DNA of 64,000 bases from Myxococcus sp. RHSTA-1-4 (GTDB lineage Bacteria; Myxococcota; Myxococcia; Myxococcales; Myxococcaceae). Below, one piece after another: positions 6,331 through 15,330 of the stretch (position 1 is its first letter; each line of letters starts with the position of its first letter). The DNA lies in the NCBI RefSeq assembly GCF_020037125.1, contig NZ_JAIQDG010000044.1, forward strand, positions 27,663-91,662. Reading direction: 5' to 3'. The notes beneath the pieces are model-generated. The model searched no databases. It was not told the origin of the DNA and worked only from the letters and a program-made list of their open reading frames with translations. Made by a program: the position numbers and the translations under genes.

Positions 6331-9126
6331 GTGACGTCCCTGCCCCGCCCTCGTGGCCGGCTCGCCCGGCTGGCCCTCGTGGCCCTCGGGTTCACCAGCC
6401 TCTGGGGCTGTGACACGTCCCAGCCCCCTCCGCTGCCTCCGCCCAACGCCCCGCCCGCGCTGCGCATCCTCCGGCCCCAGGACTCGGCCGCCCTGCGCGT
6501 GGGACAGCCGGTGGACCTCGAGGCCACCGTGGAGGACGTGGAGGACGGCGAGTCTCTGGCCGAGCGCGTCCTCTGGGTGTCCTCGCGGGAGGGACAGCTC
6601 GCGCGGGGCGCGCGGACCCGCGCCACCTTCCAGGAGGGCGGTGAGCAGACGCTGACGGCCACGGTGGTGGACTCGGGCGGACAGGTCACCAGCGCTTCGC
6701 TCCGCCTGAACGTGCTGACCCGTGGCGCGCCCGTGACGACCCTCGTCCGGCCGGCGCCGGGCAGCACCTTCAACCTGGGCGAGCTCCTGGAGCTGGAGTG
6801 CCAGGCCGTCACCGTGGGCGGAGTGCACCTGACGGGCAACGCGGTGCAGTGGACGTCCGAGCTGACCGGGCCGCTGCCTTCGGGCGAGGTGGTGAAGGCC
6901 GCGCTCCTCGTGGCGGGTGAGGACACGCTCACCTGCACCGCGAAGGACCCGGAGACCGGAGACAGCGCCAGCGCCAGCGTGCCCGTCACGGTGCGCGCCA
7001 CCCTGGCGCCCGCGGTGCTCATCACCCGCCCCGAGCAGGAGGCGGTGTACGTGAAGACGGGAGAGCCCGCGCCCTTCGCCTCCACCCTCGTCTTCCGGGC
7101 CACCGCGAGGGACTTCAACACCGACGGTGGCGCGGGCAGCCTGGACGGCGCCATCCAGTGGACCGTGGAGCCGGGTGGCATGGCGCTCGGCGCCGGCCCG
7201 TCCGCGACGTACACCTTCACCACCCCCGGCGAATACACGGTGACGGCTCGGGCCGTGGACGGCCTGGGCAACACCGCCACCGACAGCGTGCGTGTGCGGC
7301 TCGTCACCAACCTGCCGCCGTGGTGCGAAATCGAGGCGCCGCTCGATGACGCGCGCCTGCTGCTGGGCTCGGCCAGCGTGCTGCGTGCCCGGTGCGTGGA
7401 CCCGGAGACGGGCGCGACGCCGGAGCCGGCCTGGTCCACCAGCGCCTCACCCACGCCGCTGGGCACCGGCAACGAAGTGGAAGGACTCCTCACCGTGGCG
7501 GGCGCGCAGGTGCTCTCCGCCTGCGCGGTGGATCCGGAGGACGCGACGCTGCGCGGCTGTGCGACGCGGCAGGTGCGCGCCATCGTCAACTCGGCTCCCA
7601 CGGGCTGCTCCATCCAGGCGCCTCGGGCTGCAAGCGTGGTGAACGCCGGAAGGCCGCTGGCGCTGGAGGGCTCGGCCGCGGACGCGGAGGACCCGCGGGG
7701 TGACCTGCGCTTCACGTGGACGTCCTCGCGCGACGGGGCGCTGGCGACCGGTGCGAGCGCCACCACCGTGCGGCTGACCTCGGAGGGCGCGCACGTGCTG
7801 ACGCTCACCGTGACGGACCCCTGGGGCCAGGCCTGCGCCGCCACCGTGGCCGTGACGGTGAACGGGGCGCCCGAGGTGCGGGTGGATGGCGTGCGGCAGG
7901 ACGGGGCGGACTGCCTCGAGGCACCGTGCCGCGAGGACCGCGCGGTGCTCGCCACCGGCTTCGTGAGGGATTTGGAAACGCCGGGGAGCCTCGCGGAGCT
8001 GGCGTGGCTGGACAGCCTGAACGGCCCCCTGGAGCTGGGAACGGGCAACAGCCCCATCGCCACGCTCGGCGCGCCCGAGGCCGGCCGGCACACGGTGGTG
8101 CTGCGCGCCGTGGACCGCGACGGGGCGGTAGGCCGCGCCGCGGCCTCCTTCACGGTGATGCCCGTGGGGCGCACGCGGCTCGTGGAGACGGTGAGCGATG
8201 GCGGCGCGCCCGCGGTGGCGCTGACGATGGCTGGGAGCGCGCTGCGCTACGTGGACGGCGTGTCGGCCTCGGTGTTCAGCACGCAGCCGCCGTCGGGCAC
8301 CCTGAGCGTGAGCGCGCCGGCGCGGGCGCTGTTCACCCTGCGCGGCACGGACGGAGAGGTGCTCTTCGTGGGCACGGACGGCGGCGGCGTCCACCGCTGT
8401 GTGAGTGGTACGTGCACCCGCTTCACGGGCGGCCCGCTGGGCGCCGCGGATGACCGGGTGACGTCGGTGGCGGCGCTGGAGTCGCCCGACCTGCTGCTGC
8501 TGGGCACGGCCCGGGGACTCGTCCTCTCCCGCGCGAGCGCCCCTTCCGCCGGGGGCCATCCAGGCACCCTCGTCGGCCGCCGCCTGCTGGAGGGGCGCGA
8601 GGTGCGGCAGGTGGTCCTCTCGCCCGCTTCCACGGCCACGCAGGTGAAGGCCTGGGCCGCGACGTCCGACGGGCTCGCCGAGCTGACCGTGCACGTGGAC
8701 GACATGTTCGAGCCCGCGCTCGCCTCTGTCGCGGTGGTGCTCCACGTGGCCCCCGCGGTGCCGGACGAGGACGTGCTGTCCGTGACGGTGGGCCCGGAGG
8801 GACAGGTGTTCGCGGGCACGCGGAGGGGCTTCAGCGCCCTCGGGCAGCCGGGGCCGCAGCTCCGCGACGCGCCCTGGGAGCTTGCCGACGAGGAGGTGCG
8901 CACGCTCCTCTTCGAGCGGCAGACCTCGGACACCGGTTCGCGCGACGTGCTGTGGGCGGGAACGAAGGGCGGACTGGTGCGCTACGACGTGGCGAGCGAC
9001 ATCGTCACCCTGTTCACTCCGGCGGAGGGGCTCCCCTCCCCCGAGGTGCACGCACTGGTCGACGGAGCGCACGGCGCCCGCTACATCGGCACCGCGAGCG
9101 GAGTCGCGAGCTACTCGGGCCCGTAG
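6331..9126 (+). CDS. Large lipoprotein with Ig/PKD-like repeats and a C-terminal propeller
   Basis: 931 residues from a GTG 3 bp after the preceding stop. Signal peptide with lipobox SLWGC. Residues of about 40-610 hold roughly six Ig/PKD-like domains marked by repeats such as TLTATVVDSGGQVTSASL, EYTVTARAVDGLGNTATDS and HVLTLTVTDPWGQ. The last ~300 residues form two-component-regulator-type propeller blades (VLFVGTDGGGVHRC, DVLWAGTKGGLVRYD, ARYIGTASGVASY). Predicted extracytoplasmic adhesion or sensing protein. It is the last gene of the sigma-caspase operon and ends 16 bp from a convergent gene. Confidence 0.8.
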   Translation: MTSLPRPRGRLARLALVALGFTSLWGCDTSQPPPLPPPNAPPALRILRPQDSAALRVGQPVDLEATVEDVEDGESLAERVLWVSSREGQLARGARTRATFQEGGEQTLTATVVDSGGQVTSASLRLNVLTRGAPVTTLVRPAPGSTFNLGELLELECQAVTVGGVHLTGNAVQWTSELTGPLPSGEVVKAALLVAGEDTLTCTAKDPETGDSASASVPVTVRATLAPAVLITRPEQEAVYVKTGEPAPFASTLVFRATARDFNTDGGAGSLDGAIQWTVEPGGMALGAGPSATYTFTTPGEYTVTARAVDGLGNTATDSVRVRLVTNLPPWCEIEAPLDDARLLLGSASVLRARCVDPETGATPEPAWSTSASPTPLGTGNEVEGLLTVAGAQVLSACAVDPEDATLRGCATRQVRAIVNSAPTGCSIQAPRAASVVNAGRPLALEGSAADAEDPRGDLRFTWTSSRDGALATGASATTVRLTSEGAHVLTLTVTDPWGQACAATVAVTVNGAPEVRVDGVRQDGADCLEAPCREDRAVLATGFVRDLETPGSLAELAWLDSLNGPLELGTGNSPIATLGAPEAGRHTVVLRAVDRDGAVGRAAASFTVMPVGRTRLVETVSDGGAPAVALTMAGSALRYVDGVSASVFSTQPPSGTLSVSAPARALFTLRGTDGEVLFVGTDGGGVHRCVSGTCTRFTGGPLGAADDRVTSVAALESPDLLLLGTARGLVLSRASAPSAGGHPGTLVGRRLLEGREVRQVVLSPASTATQVKAWAATSDGLAELTVHVDDMFEPALASVAVVLHVAPAVPDEDVLSVTVGPEGQVFAGTRRGFSALGQPGPQLRDAPWELADEEVRTLLFERQTSDTGSRDVLWAGTKGGLVRYDVASDIVTLFTPAEGLPSPEVHALVDGAHGARYIGTASGVASYSGP

Positions 9127-9142
9127 CCGGGCCGGAGGGTCC

Positions 9143-9877
9143 TCAGACTCCAGAGCCGCGCGGCGCCAGCACCAGGCCGTCGAGAGAGAAGCGCTCCACG
9201 GAGCTCCGCAGGTCCGCCGCGGACATGCCGGTGGCCGCCGCCACGTCCTCCACCGAGAGCCCCTCCACCGCCATCTTCAGCACCAATAGCGCGGGCGGCG
9301 TGGCCTCCACGTAGAACGTCACCAACCGCGCCGGATGGCGCCACAGCAGCGCCAGCTCGTCCCCCGCCTCCGGCTCCGCGAGCGCGCCCTTCGCCCGCAC
9401 GTACGCGCAGAGGCGGAAGGGGTGCTCCAGCACCATCAGCGTGGGGTTGGCCGTCAGCCGCTCCACGGACTCCGGCGACGGCGCCTCGGAAGCGAACACC
9501 GCGAAGTCCGTCCACTCGAAGCGCGCCAGCGCGGGCACGAAGGGCGCCAGTCCACGGGACGCCGCCGCGTCCGCCACGAAGGCCGGAAAGCCCTCGGCCA
9601 GGTGGTTGAGCTCATGGTGCCGGGCCGGGCGCGTCAGCGTGAAGTCCTCCACGAGCGCGCTCCACGCCTCCGCCCCCACCGCCCCGCGCACCAGGGGGAA
9701 GACCTTCTCCAGCACGCCTCGCACGTGCCCACGCACGAAATCGCCATAGACGGCCACGCGCTCGCGCGGCGCGTCCCAGCCCGGGTGCTCCGCGTACAGC
9801 CGCTCCAGGGACTCGGGGCCCGGGCGGGCGAAGTACGCGCCCATGCTGTCGAAGAAGTGCTTCAGCGCCGGCTTCAT
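9143..9877 (-). CDS. DUF2063-type partner protein of the DUF692 enzyme (HvfC/BufC-like)
   Basis: 244 residues. The N-terminal half is helical (MKPALKHFFDSMGAYFARP, then ERVAVYGDFVRGHVRGVLEKVFPLV), matching the DUF2063 putative DNA-binding domain. The C-terminal part is a winged-helix-like domain ending DVAAATGMSAADLRSSVE. In characterised MNIO clusters such proteins help the DUF692 enzyme recognise its precursor peptide. The ATG overlaps the stop of the DUF692 gene by 4 bp, so the two are probably coupled translationally. DNA binding itself is unproven for the family. Confidence 0.85.
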   Translation of the reverse strand: MKPALKHFFDSMGAYFARPGPESLERLYAEHPGWDAPRERVAVYGDFVRGHVRGVLEKVFPLVRGAVGAEAWSALVEDFTLTRPARHHELNHLAEGFPAFVADAAASRGLAPFVPALARFEWTDFAVFASEAPSPESVERLTANPTLMVLEHPFRLCAYVRAKGALAEPEAGDELALLWRHPARLVTFYVEATPPALLVLKMAVEGLSVEDVAAATGMSAADLRSSVERFSLDGLVLAPRGSGV

Positions 9878-10722
9878 GTCCCCGCCACCTCCCGCAGCGC
9901 CGCGCGCGCCACGTCCGCCTCGTCCAGCACCGCGTCCAGGGAGGGAATGTCCTGGTCCCACTCGATGAGCGTCGCCACCGGCCCGGTGCGTCGCAGCACG
10001 TACCGGTACAAGGACCACACGTCGTCGCAGACGCGGTCCCCGTGCGTGTCGATGATGACGTCCGGGTAGCGCGTGTGGCCCGCCAGGTGGACCTGCACCA
10101 CGCGCTCCAGCGGCAGCGAGTCCACGAAGGCGCGCGCATCGTACCCGTGGTTGAGCGCGTTGACGTAGACGTTGTTCACGTCCAGCAGCAGCCCGCAGTC
10201 CGCCTCCTCCACCACGTGCCGCAGGAAGTCCGACTCGGACAGCGTGCCGCCCGGCATCCGCGCGTAGTAGCTCGGGTTCTCCAGCAGGAAGGGCCGGCCC
10301 ACGCGAGCCATCACCTCACGCACGCGAGGCACCACGTGCTCCACGGCGGCCTCGGTGAAGGGCAGCGGCAACAGGTCGTGGAGGTACACCCCGTCCAGCC
10401 GTGAGTAGCACAGGTGGTCCGAGAAGAACGGCGCGTCCACGCGCGCCACCAGCGCCGCCAGCCGGGTGACGTAGTCCACGTCCAGCGCGTCCGGCCCGCC
10501 GATGTTCAGCCCCACGCCGTGCGGCAGCACCGGCCAGCGCTCCGCGCAGGCGTCCAGCGTGCGCTGCGAGCGGCCTCCCAGCGTGAGGAAGTTCTCCGGG
10601 ATGACTTCCACCCAGTCGAGCGCCCGGCCGGTACGGGGCAGCTCTTCGTAGAAGCTCCTCCGCAGCCCGATGCCCGCGCCCAGCGGCTTCAGCCCGTGTC
10701 TCCGCGCGTATGTCGCCACCAC
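9874..10722 (-). CDS. DUF692 multinuclear non-heme iron oxidase (MNIO)
   Basis: 282 residues in the triosephosphate-isomerase-like fold of the MbnB/TglH/HvfB family. These enzymes use two or three iron ions to modify cysteines of ribosomal peptides. Likely metal ligands are seen in order: WVEVIPENF, LPHGVGLNIGG, FFSDHLCYS, LLENPSYY, LLLDVNNVYVN, VQVHLAGH, DTHGDRV and IEWDQD. The GTG at 10722 has an AGGAG site upstream. The small gene upstream encodes a Cys-repeat precursor-like peptide and the downstream gene a DUF2063 partner, which together define a RiPP cluster. Confidence 0.92.
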   Translation of the reverse strand: MVATYARRHGLKPLGAGIGLRRSFYEELPRTGRALDWVEVIPENFLTLGGRSQRTLDACAERWPVLPHGVGLNIGGPDALDVDYVTRLAALVARVDAPFFSDHLCYSRLDGVYLHDLLPLPFTEAAVEHVVPRVREVMARVGRPFLLENPSYYARMPGGTLSESDFLRHVVEEADCGLLLDVNNVYVNALNHGYDARAFVDSLPLERVVQVHLAGHTRYPDVIIDTHGDRVCDDVWSLYRYVLRRTGPVATLIEWDQDIPSLDAVLDEADVARAALREVAGT

Positions 10723-10756
10723 CGGGGGACTCCTGCTTCAGGGGAGGAAATGACAC

Positions 10757-10786
10757 GGGCGGCGGAGAGCACGCTCCCCACCGCCC
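10757..10786 (-). promoter_or_regulatory. hairpin between precursor gene and DUF692 gene (possible attenuator)
   Basis: Nested inverted repeat: outer GGGCGG/CCGCCC (10757-10762/10781-10786) and inner GGAG/CTCC. It lies in the 110-bp gap after the precursor stop. No clear T-tract follows. Such hairpins often lower expression of the modifying enzymes relative to an abundant precursor; here that is an inference from position only. Confidence 0.35.
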
Positions 10787-10832
10787 GGCCGCGCGAAGGC
10801 CAGGGCTTCACCCGGCCCTCACGCGGGCGTGA

Positions 10833-11108
10833 CTACTTCTTGGTGCCGCCGCAGGAGCCGGAGCCGCAGGAGCCGGAGCCGCAGCTGCCCTCGGCGCCCT
10901 TCTCCGGGGTCGCGGCGGGAGCAGCGCCCTCCTGCTTCTGGGCGCCCTCGGCGCCAGTGGCCTCGGTGGCCTTCGCGCCGCAGCTGCCCTCGGCGCCCTT
11001 CTCGGCGGTGGCCGGCTGGGCCTCCGCGGACTTGGTGGACGCACAGCCGGTGGCCAGCGCGGACAGGGAGAGGGTGCCGACGATGGCCGCCAGGGTCTTG
11101 ACGTTCAT
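10833..11108 (-). CDS. Cys-repeat RiPP precursor-like lipoprotein (HvfA-like)
   Basis: 91 residues. The N-terminus is a signal peptide ending ALATGC, so Cys22 fits a lipobox. The rest is low complexity with two KGAEGSCG blocks (Cys43, Cys76) followed by two more SGSCG units (Cys81, Cys86) and a GGTKK tail. This resembles the EGKCG repeats of HvfA-type precursors modified by DUF692 enzymes and linked to copper handling. The modifying enzyme and partner lie directly downstream on the same strand. Odd: the predicted product would be membrane anchored. Modification and metal binding are inferred. Confidence 0.8.
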   Translation of the reverse strand: MNVKTLAAIVGTLSLSALATGCASTKSAEAQPATAEKGAEGSCGAKATEATGAEGAQKQEGAAPAATPEKGAEGSCGSGSCGSGSCGGTKK

Positions 11109-11146
11109 GGTGTTGCTTCCTTTCGGTACTGCCTTGGGGGGTGGAA

Positions 11147-11767
11147 CTACAGCTTGAACTGCGTGGAGCCCCAGGCGTCGACGGAGACCTCCGCGGTCTC
11201 CCCCACCTTGAGCACCAACGCTTCCGTCCGCTTGATGCCGTAGGCCTCGAGCGGAATCTGGAACTTCGCGCGCACGCGCAGCAGGTCTCCGGCCGCGCGG
11301 TGCTTCGTCTCGGCGGACTCCTTGAGGTACGTGGCCGTCACCTCCACGGGCTCCTCGCGCGTGACGCCGCGCACGGTGAAGCGGCCCTTGCCCTGGAGCT
11401 TCACCGGCTTGCCCGGCTCCAGCGTGGAGGGCAGCGCCAGGTCGGCGAACTCGAAGACGATGTCCGGGGCCTTCGCCGCGTCCAGCCAGCGGTCATTGCG
11501 CAGGTGCTCGTCGCGCGTGTCGTTGCCCGTCTTGATGGACTTCACGGGCACCTGGAATTTCCCGCTGGCCTTGTTGCCCTTCAGCTCCACACGGCCGCGA
11601 AGCGCGTTGGACAGGCCGTTGATGACCTCCAGCGGCGCGTCCAGCATGAAGGCCACGGTGTCGCGGCTGTTCGGGTCGTTGAAGACGAAGGACTGCGCCG
11701 CGGCGGGCTCGGCGGCGAGCGCGGGAAGCGACAGGAGGGCGACGAGCGCCAGGAGGCTGCGGGACAT
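11147..11767 (-). CDS. YceI-family periplasmic protein
   Basis: 206 residues from the ATG at 11767, which has GAGGT spaced correctly; an in-frame ATG four codons earlier (11779) lacks this. Signal peptide MSRSLLALVALLSLPALAAE. The YceI lipocalin-like barrel shows in VPVKSIKTGNDTRDEHLRND, FEFADLALPSTLEPG and VRAKFQIPLEAYGIKRTE. Family members bind polyisoprenoid-like lipids in the periplasm, but the function here is unknown. It lies 38 bp upstream of the precursor gene on the same strand and could be transcribed with that cluster. Confidence 0.9.
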   Translation of the reverse strand: MSRSLLALVALLSLPALAAEPAAAQSFVFNDPNSRDTVAFMLDAPLEVINGLSNALRGRVELKGNKASGKFQVPVKSIKTGNDTRDEHLRNDRWLDAAKAPDIVFEFADLALPSTLEPGKPVKLQGKGRFTVRGVTREEPVEVTATYLKESAETKHRAAGDLLRVRAKFQIPLEAYGIKRTEALVLKVGETAEVSVDAWGSTQFKL

Positions 11768-11860
11768 GACGGACCTCATTTACGAGTGTCAGGGGTTCGC
11801 GGATGCATCCGGTACGCAGCTCCCGTCCGCCGGTTACATCACCCGTTCCGCCACTTCCGT

Positions 11861-13291
11861 TCAGAAGCCAGCGCCGCGGGTGCGCCGGCCATCCACCGCC
11901 TCACGCAACAGGCTGTCCCGGGCCGGCACCAGCGTGACTCCCGCCGTGTCGGCCCTCACGCCCAGCGCTTCTAGCAGACCTTCCATTTCCGCAAAAGCAG
12001 GCCGCGGAAGGTGCCGGGCAAGCAACGCGTCGAACAACGGCTGGCCCGCCACGGCATCCACCGCCACGCCGAACGCGCCGAACGTCGACGTGGGGCCGCG
12101 CTCCGCCAGCAGCTCCAGCACGTCATCCAACCGGCGCTTGTTTTCAGTGACACGGCGTAATTCCACATCGAGATGCAAGGCGAAGAGCGCACCCGTCCAG
12201 TACACGGGGAGGGAGAAGTCGCTCCCGGACACGGCCTCCTCCATGGTGCGCATGCCGGCGCGGGCGCGTCCGCGCGTGAAGCCGTCCACCAACTCCTCCC
12301 AGGCACGCTCCGCGCTCTGCCGTCCCGAGCGGGCGCGCGCCACCTCCGTGTAGTAGGTGGCCAGCCCCTCCGACAGCCAGGGCACGCGAGGGAGGAGGAC
12401 GGGGTGTGCCAGGTGCAGCATCTCGTGCACGGCCACCCAGTCCCGCTCCAAGGTGGCGGCCTCCGCGTCCTGCCCCACGAGGATGGAGATGCTGGGCGGC
12501 GAGCTCCACAGCACCATGCCGAAGAGGCTGGAGCTCCCGCGCGCCGGCACGGGGATGACACGCACGGAGACGCGCGGGTACGGGAAGGCGCGGCGCACGG
12601 TGCGTACCTCCTCGGCGGCCTGCCGCAGCCACGCGCACACGGCCACGTCGTCCAGCCGCGTGAAGTGGCCGAGGATGGCGACCTCCAGCACCGCGTCCGG
12701 CAAACCCACATGGCACCGGCGCCCGCCGAAGCCGTGGAAGCCCGAGTCCACCAGGTCCTCGCCGCGCAGCCGGTAGAGGCCCCCCTCCCCCGGCGCCCAC
12801 GGCAGCAGCGCCTCCGCGCCCTCGACGTACAGCTCCACGCGCAACGCCGGCGTCACCACGCGCGGGCGGATGAGGTACTCGCGCCCGGCCACGTGGCGCG
12901 CGTCCCCCTCCCCCATGCCCGCGAAGAAGTCCGGCCCCTTTTCGCGAATGCGTGCGTCCAGTGCGTAGCGATAGCGCAGGAAGCGCGTGCCCGCCGGCAG
13001 GCGCACCGCGCCCTCGTGCACCCGCAGCGAGCGCACCTCGCCGTCATCGCTCCAGACCTGGACGGAGTCCACGCCTCCCGGCTTGCTGAAGAGGAACTCG
13101 CGAGGGGAGCCCCGTACCAGCACCACCTCCACGTCCAGCGCGTGCTCGGGCTCGCGCACGTAGGTGACGTTGTAGCGGAGCGCCGCCGGGTCTCCCACGG
13201 GACGGGAGCGCGCCGTGGACTGGCAGGACAGCCACGCCAGCGCGAGCAGGACGAGAGGGGCGGCACGTACCGGCGCGAGGAGCTTCGTCAT
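11861..13291 (-). CDS. Gluzincin-like metallopeptidase lipoprotein
   Basis: 476 residues from the ATG at 13291 (an in-frame upstream ATG at 13303 is possible). The lipobox is LAWLSC. The C-terminal half carries a zinc-peptidase signature: DWVAVHEMLHLAHP (HExxH) followed by WLSEGLATYYTEVARA, the downstream glutamate motif of M1/M61-type gluzincins. The N-terminal half is beta-rich, as in M61-like proteins. Likely a periplasmic or surface zinc endopeptidase or aminopeptidase-like protein; substrate not predictable. It follows the DUF1015 gene by 50 bp on the same strand. Confidence 0.8.
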   Translation of the reverse strand: MTKLLAPVRAAPLVLLALAWLSCQSTARSRPVGDPAALRYNVTYVREPEHALDVEVVLVRGSPREFLFSKPGGVDSVQVWSDDGEVRSLRVHEGAVRLPAGTRFLRYRYALDARIREKGPDFFAGMGEGDARHVAGREYLIRPRVVTPALRVELYVEGAEALLPWAPGEGGLYRLRGEDLVDSGFHGFGGRRCHVGLPDAVLEVAILGHFTRLDDVAVCAWLRQAAEEVRTVRRAFPYPRVSVRVIPVPARGSSSLFGMVLWSSPPSISILVGQDAEAATLERDWVAVHEMLHLAHPVLLPRVPWLSEGLATYYTEVARARSGRQSAERAWEELVDGFTRGRARAGMRTMEEAVSGSDFSLPVYWTGALFALHLDVELRRVTENKRRLDDVLELLAERGPTSTFGAFGVAVDAVAGQPLFDALLARHLPRPAFAEMEGLLEALGVRADTAGVTLVPARDSLLREAVDGRRTRGAGF

Positions 13292-13341
13292 CACCCACCC
13301 CACCCTCTTGGAGGACGACGCGCGAGCCCACGGCGCGCGCG

Positions 13342-14559
13342 TCAGAACAGGTGCAGCACCAGCCCACTGCGCAGCTTGGGCTCGAACCAGGTGGACTTGG
13401 GCGGAAGGATGTCGCCCGCGTCGGCGATGGCCATGAGCTGCTCCAGGCCCGTGGGGTACAGGGCGAAGGCCACCCTCGCGGCCTTCGAGTCCACCCGCCG
13501 CTCCAGCGCCTCCATGCCCCGGATGCCACCGATGAAGTCAATGCGCGCGTCCGCGCGCGGGTCACCGATGCCCAGCAGCGGCCCGAGCACGTGGCGCTGG
13601 AGGACGTTGACGTCCAGGACGCCGGTGGGCGTGGCCTCCAGTGCGTCCGGCTTCGCGGTGAGCTGGTACCACACGCCGTCCAGGTACATGCCGAAGCGAT
13701 GCTCCCGGTCCGGCTGCTTCCGCGCCCCACGCGTCACCTCGAAGCGCTCCGCCAACTGGTGGAGGAACTGTTCCGGTGACAGTCCGTTCAGGTCCTTCAC
13801 CACGCGGTTGTAGTCGAGGATGCGGAGCTGGTCGTGGGGGAACACCACCGCGAGGAACCGGCCATGCTCGCCGCCCGCTCCGCGTCCCTCTCGCAACGCG
13901 TGGACGCGCGAGGCCGCGGCACTGCGGTGGTGGCCGTCCGCGATGTAGAGCGCCGGCACCTCGGCGAAAGCCTCGGACAGGCGCACGTTGAGGTCTCCCC
14001 GCACGCACCAGAAGGTGTGGCGGATGCCGTCCCCGGTGGAGAAGTCGTACTCGGGGGGCTCCCGCGTGCCCTCGGAGACACACGCGTCGATGGCGGCGCG
14101 CGCCCGGTAGGTGAGGAACACCGGCTCGTCATTGCCGCCCAGCGAGTCGACGTGCCGCGTGCGGTCCTCCTCCTTGTCCGCGCGCGTGAGCTCGTGCTTC
14201 TTGATGAGGCCCGCGTCGTACTCCGCCACGCTGGCGGCGGCCACCACACCCGTCTGCACATGGTCGCCCATGCGCTGGCGGTAGAGATAGAAGCCCGCCC
14301 GCGCGTCCTGCCGCAACCAGCCCCTGGAGAGGAACTCCTCCAGGTTGCGGCGCCCGAGCGCATGGACCGCGCCGGAGTGCTCGTCCGTACCGGGCGCCGC
14401 GTCCACCTCGGGGCGGGAGATGCGGAAGAAGCTGCGCGGGTTGCCGCTCGCGCCCGCGCGTGCCTCCTCGGTGCTCACCACGTCGTACGGCGGCACCACG
14501 AGCTGCTCCACTCCCTCCCTGGGAGGACGCACACCGCGGAACGGACGGATATCAACCAC
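13342..14559 (-). CDS. DUF1015 family protein
   Basis: 405 residues beginning MVDIRPFRGVRPPREGVEQL, typical of DUF1015. Further family features are VVPPYDVVSTEEA, FFRISRPEVD, LYIADGHHRSAAASRVH and VVFPHDQLRILDYNRVV. Full family length, so probably intact. In many genomes DUF1015 genes sit near serine-biosynthesis genes, but here serC is 11 kb away. The biochemical activity is unknown. The 140 bp before it, up to the TetR stop, presumably hold its promoter. Confidence 0.88.
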   Translation of the reverse strand: MVDIRPFRGVRPPREGVEQLVVPPYDVVSTEEARAGASGNPRSFFRISRPEVDAAPGTDEHSGAVHALGRRNLEEFLSRGWLRQDARAGFYLYRQRMGDHVQTGVVAAASVAEYDAGLIKKHELTRADKEEDRTRHVDSLGGNDEPVFLTYRARAAIDACVSEGTREPPEYDFSTGDGIRHTFWCVRGDLNVRLSEAFAEVPALYIADGHHRSAAASRVHALREGRGAGGEHGRFLAVVFPHDQLRILDYNRVVKDLNGLSPEQFLHQLAERFEVTRGARKQPDREHRFGMYLDGVWYQLTAKPDALEATPTGVLDVNVLQRHVLGPLLGIGDPRADARIDFIGGIRGMEALERRVDSKAARVAFALYPTGLEQLMAIADAGDILPPKSTWFEPKLRSGLVLHLF

Positions 14560-14699
14560 GACACTTCACTCCCATGGGTGGGTACGGACAGGCTCCCGCG
14601 AGGACGCGCCCCGCGGGAATCGACCGTACGGCCGCTCGCGCGCAAGCGAACACTTCCCGCGAGCCTCGCGGGGGGATGATACCGCCCTGGGTCTCGCGC

Positions 14700-15317
14700 T
14701 CAGCCGGCTTTCTTGCGCGCCGGGGGAGCCGCCTCCGTCCCCTCCCCGCCCGCGAGCAGGAACTCCCGCGCCGCCTCCAGGATTTCATCCGACAGGGAGA
14801 GCCCCTTCGTCGCCCGGGCCAGTGTCATCGCGCCGATGAGACACGTCACCGTCGCCAGCGCCCGCTTGCGCGCGGTGACACCGTCCTCCCCCGGCACGCG
14901 CGAGGCCATCTCCGCCGTCAGTCCCTCCACCCCTTCGGCGAAGGCCTCGCGTGACTCCTGCGTGCCGCGCGCCAGGTCCGACAGCACCGACGGCAGGACG
15001 CAGCCCGTCTCCATGTTGTCGCGGATGTGCCGGTTGAGGTACCGGCGCACGAAGTGGCTCAGCCACTCCGCGCCCCGCAGCTCCTCCAGCCCGCCCAGCC
15101 ACCGCTGGCCGTTGTGCTGGAAGAAGGCGCGGAGGGACTCGGCGAGCAGCGCGTCCTTCGACGCGAAGTGGGCATAGAAGCCGCCCACCGTCAGCCCCGC
15201 GGCGCGCATGACGCGCTCCACGCTGGCGCCCTCGAAGCCCTGCTTGCGGAAGAGGTTCTCCGCCGCCGACAGGATGCGCTCGCGTGTGGCCTGCTTGTGC
15301 TCCGGTCCGTACCGCAT
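14700..15317 (-). CDS. TetR/AcrR-family repressor
   Basis: 205 residues from MRYGPEHKQATRERILSAAE, the typical TetR start; the open frame extends upstream into the thioesterase but without family similarity. The helix-turn-helix is seen in VERVMRAAGLTVGGFYAHFASKD. The C-terminal ligand domain (LSHFVRRYLNRHIRDNMETG) resembles TetR_C-type domains. It follows the thioesterase gene by 13 bp. Two imperfect palindromes upstream of the thioesterase are candidate operators, so it may regulate its own operon and perhaps fabF. Confidence 0.9.
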   Translation of the reverse strand: MRYGPEHKQATRERILSAAENLFRKQGFEGASVERVMRAAGLTVGGFYAHFASKDALLAESLRAFFQHNGQRWLGGLEELRGAEWLSHFVRRYLNRHIRDNMETGCVLPSVLSDLARGTQESREAFAEGVEGLTAEMASRVPGEDGVTARKRALATVTCLIGAMTLARATKGLSLSDEILEAAREFLLAGGEGTEAAPPARKKAG

Positions 15318-15330
15318 CGCCGTCTCCTGC

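Noticed and set aside
5895..8174. 759-residue minus-strand frame opposite the lipoprotein genes
   Set aside because: Ser/Arg-rich translation without a signal or motif; the plus-strand lipoproteins have lipoboxes and domains.
10855..11000. Repetitive DNA inside the small Cys-rich gene, considered as a possible CRISPR or tandem repeat
   Set aside because: The repetition simply encodes the GSCG units of the precursor peptide; there are no spacers.
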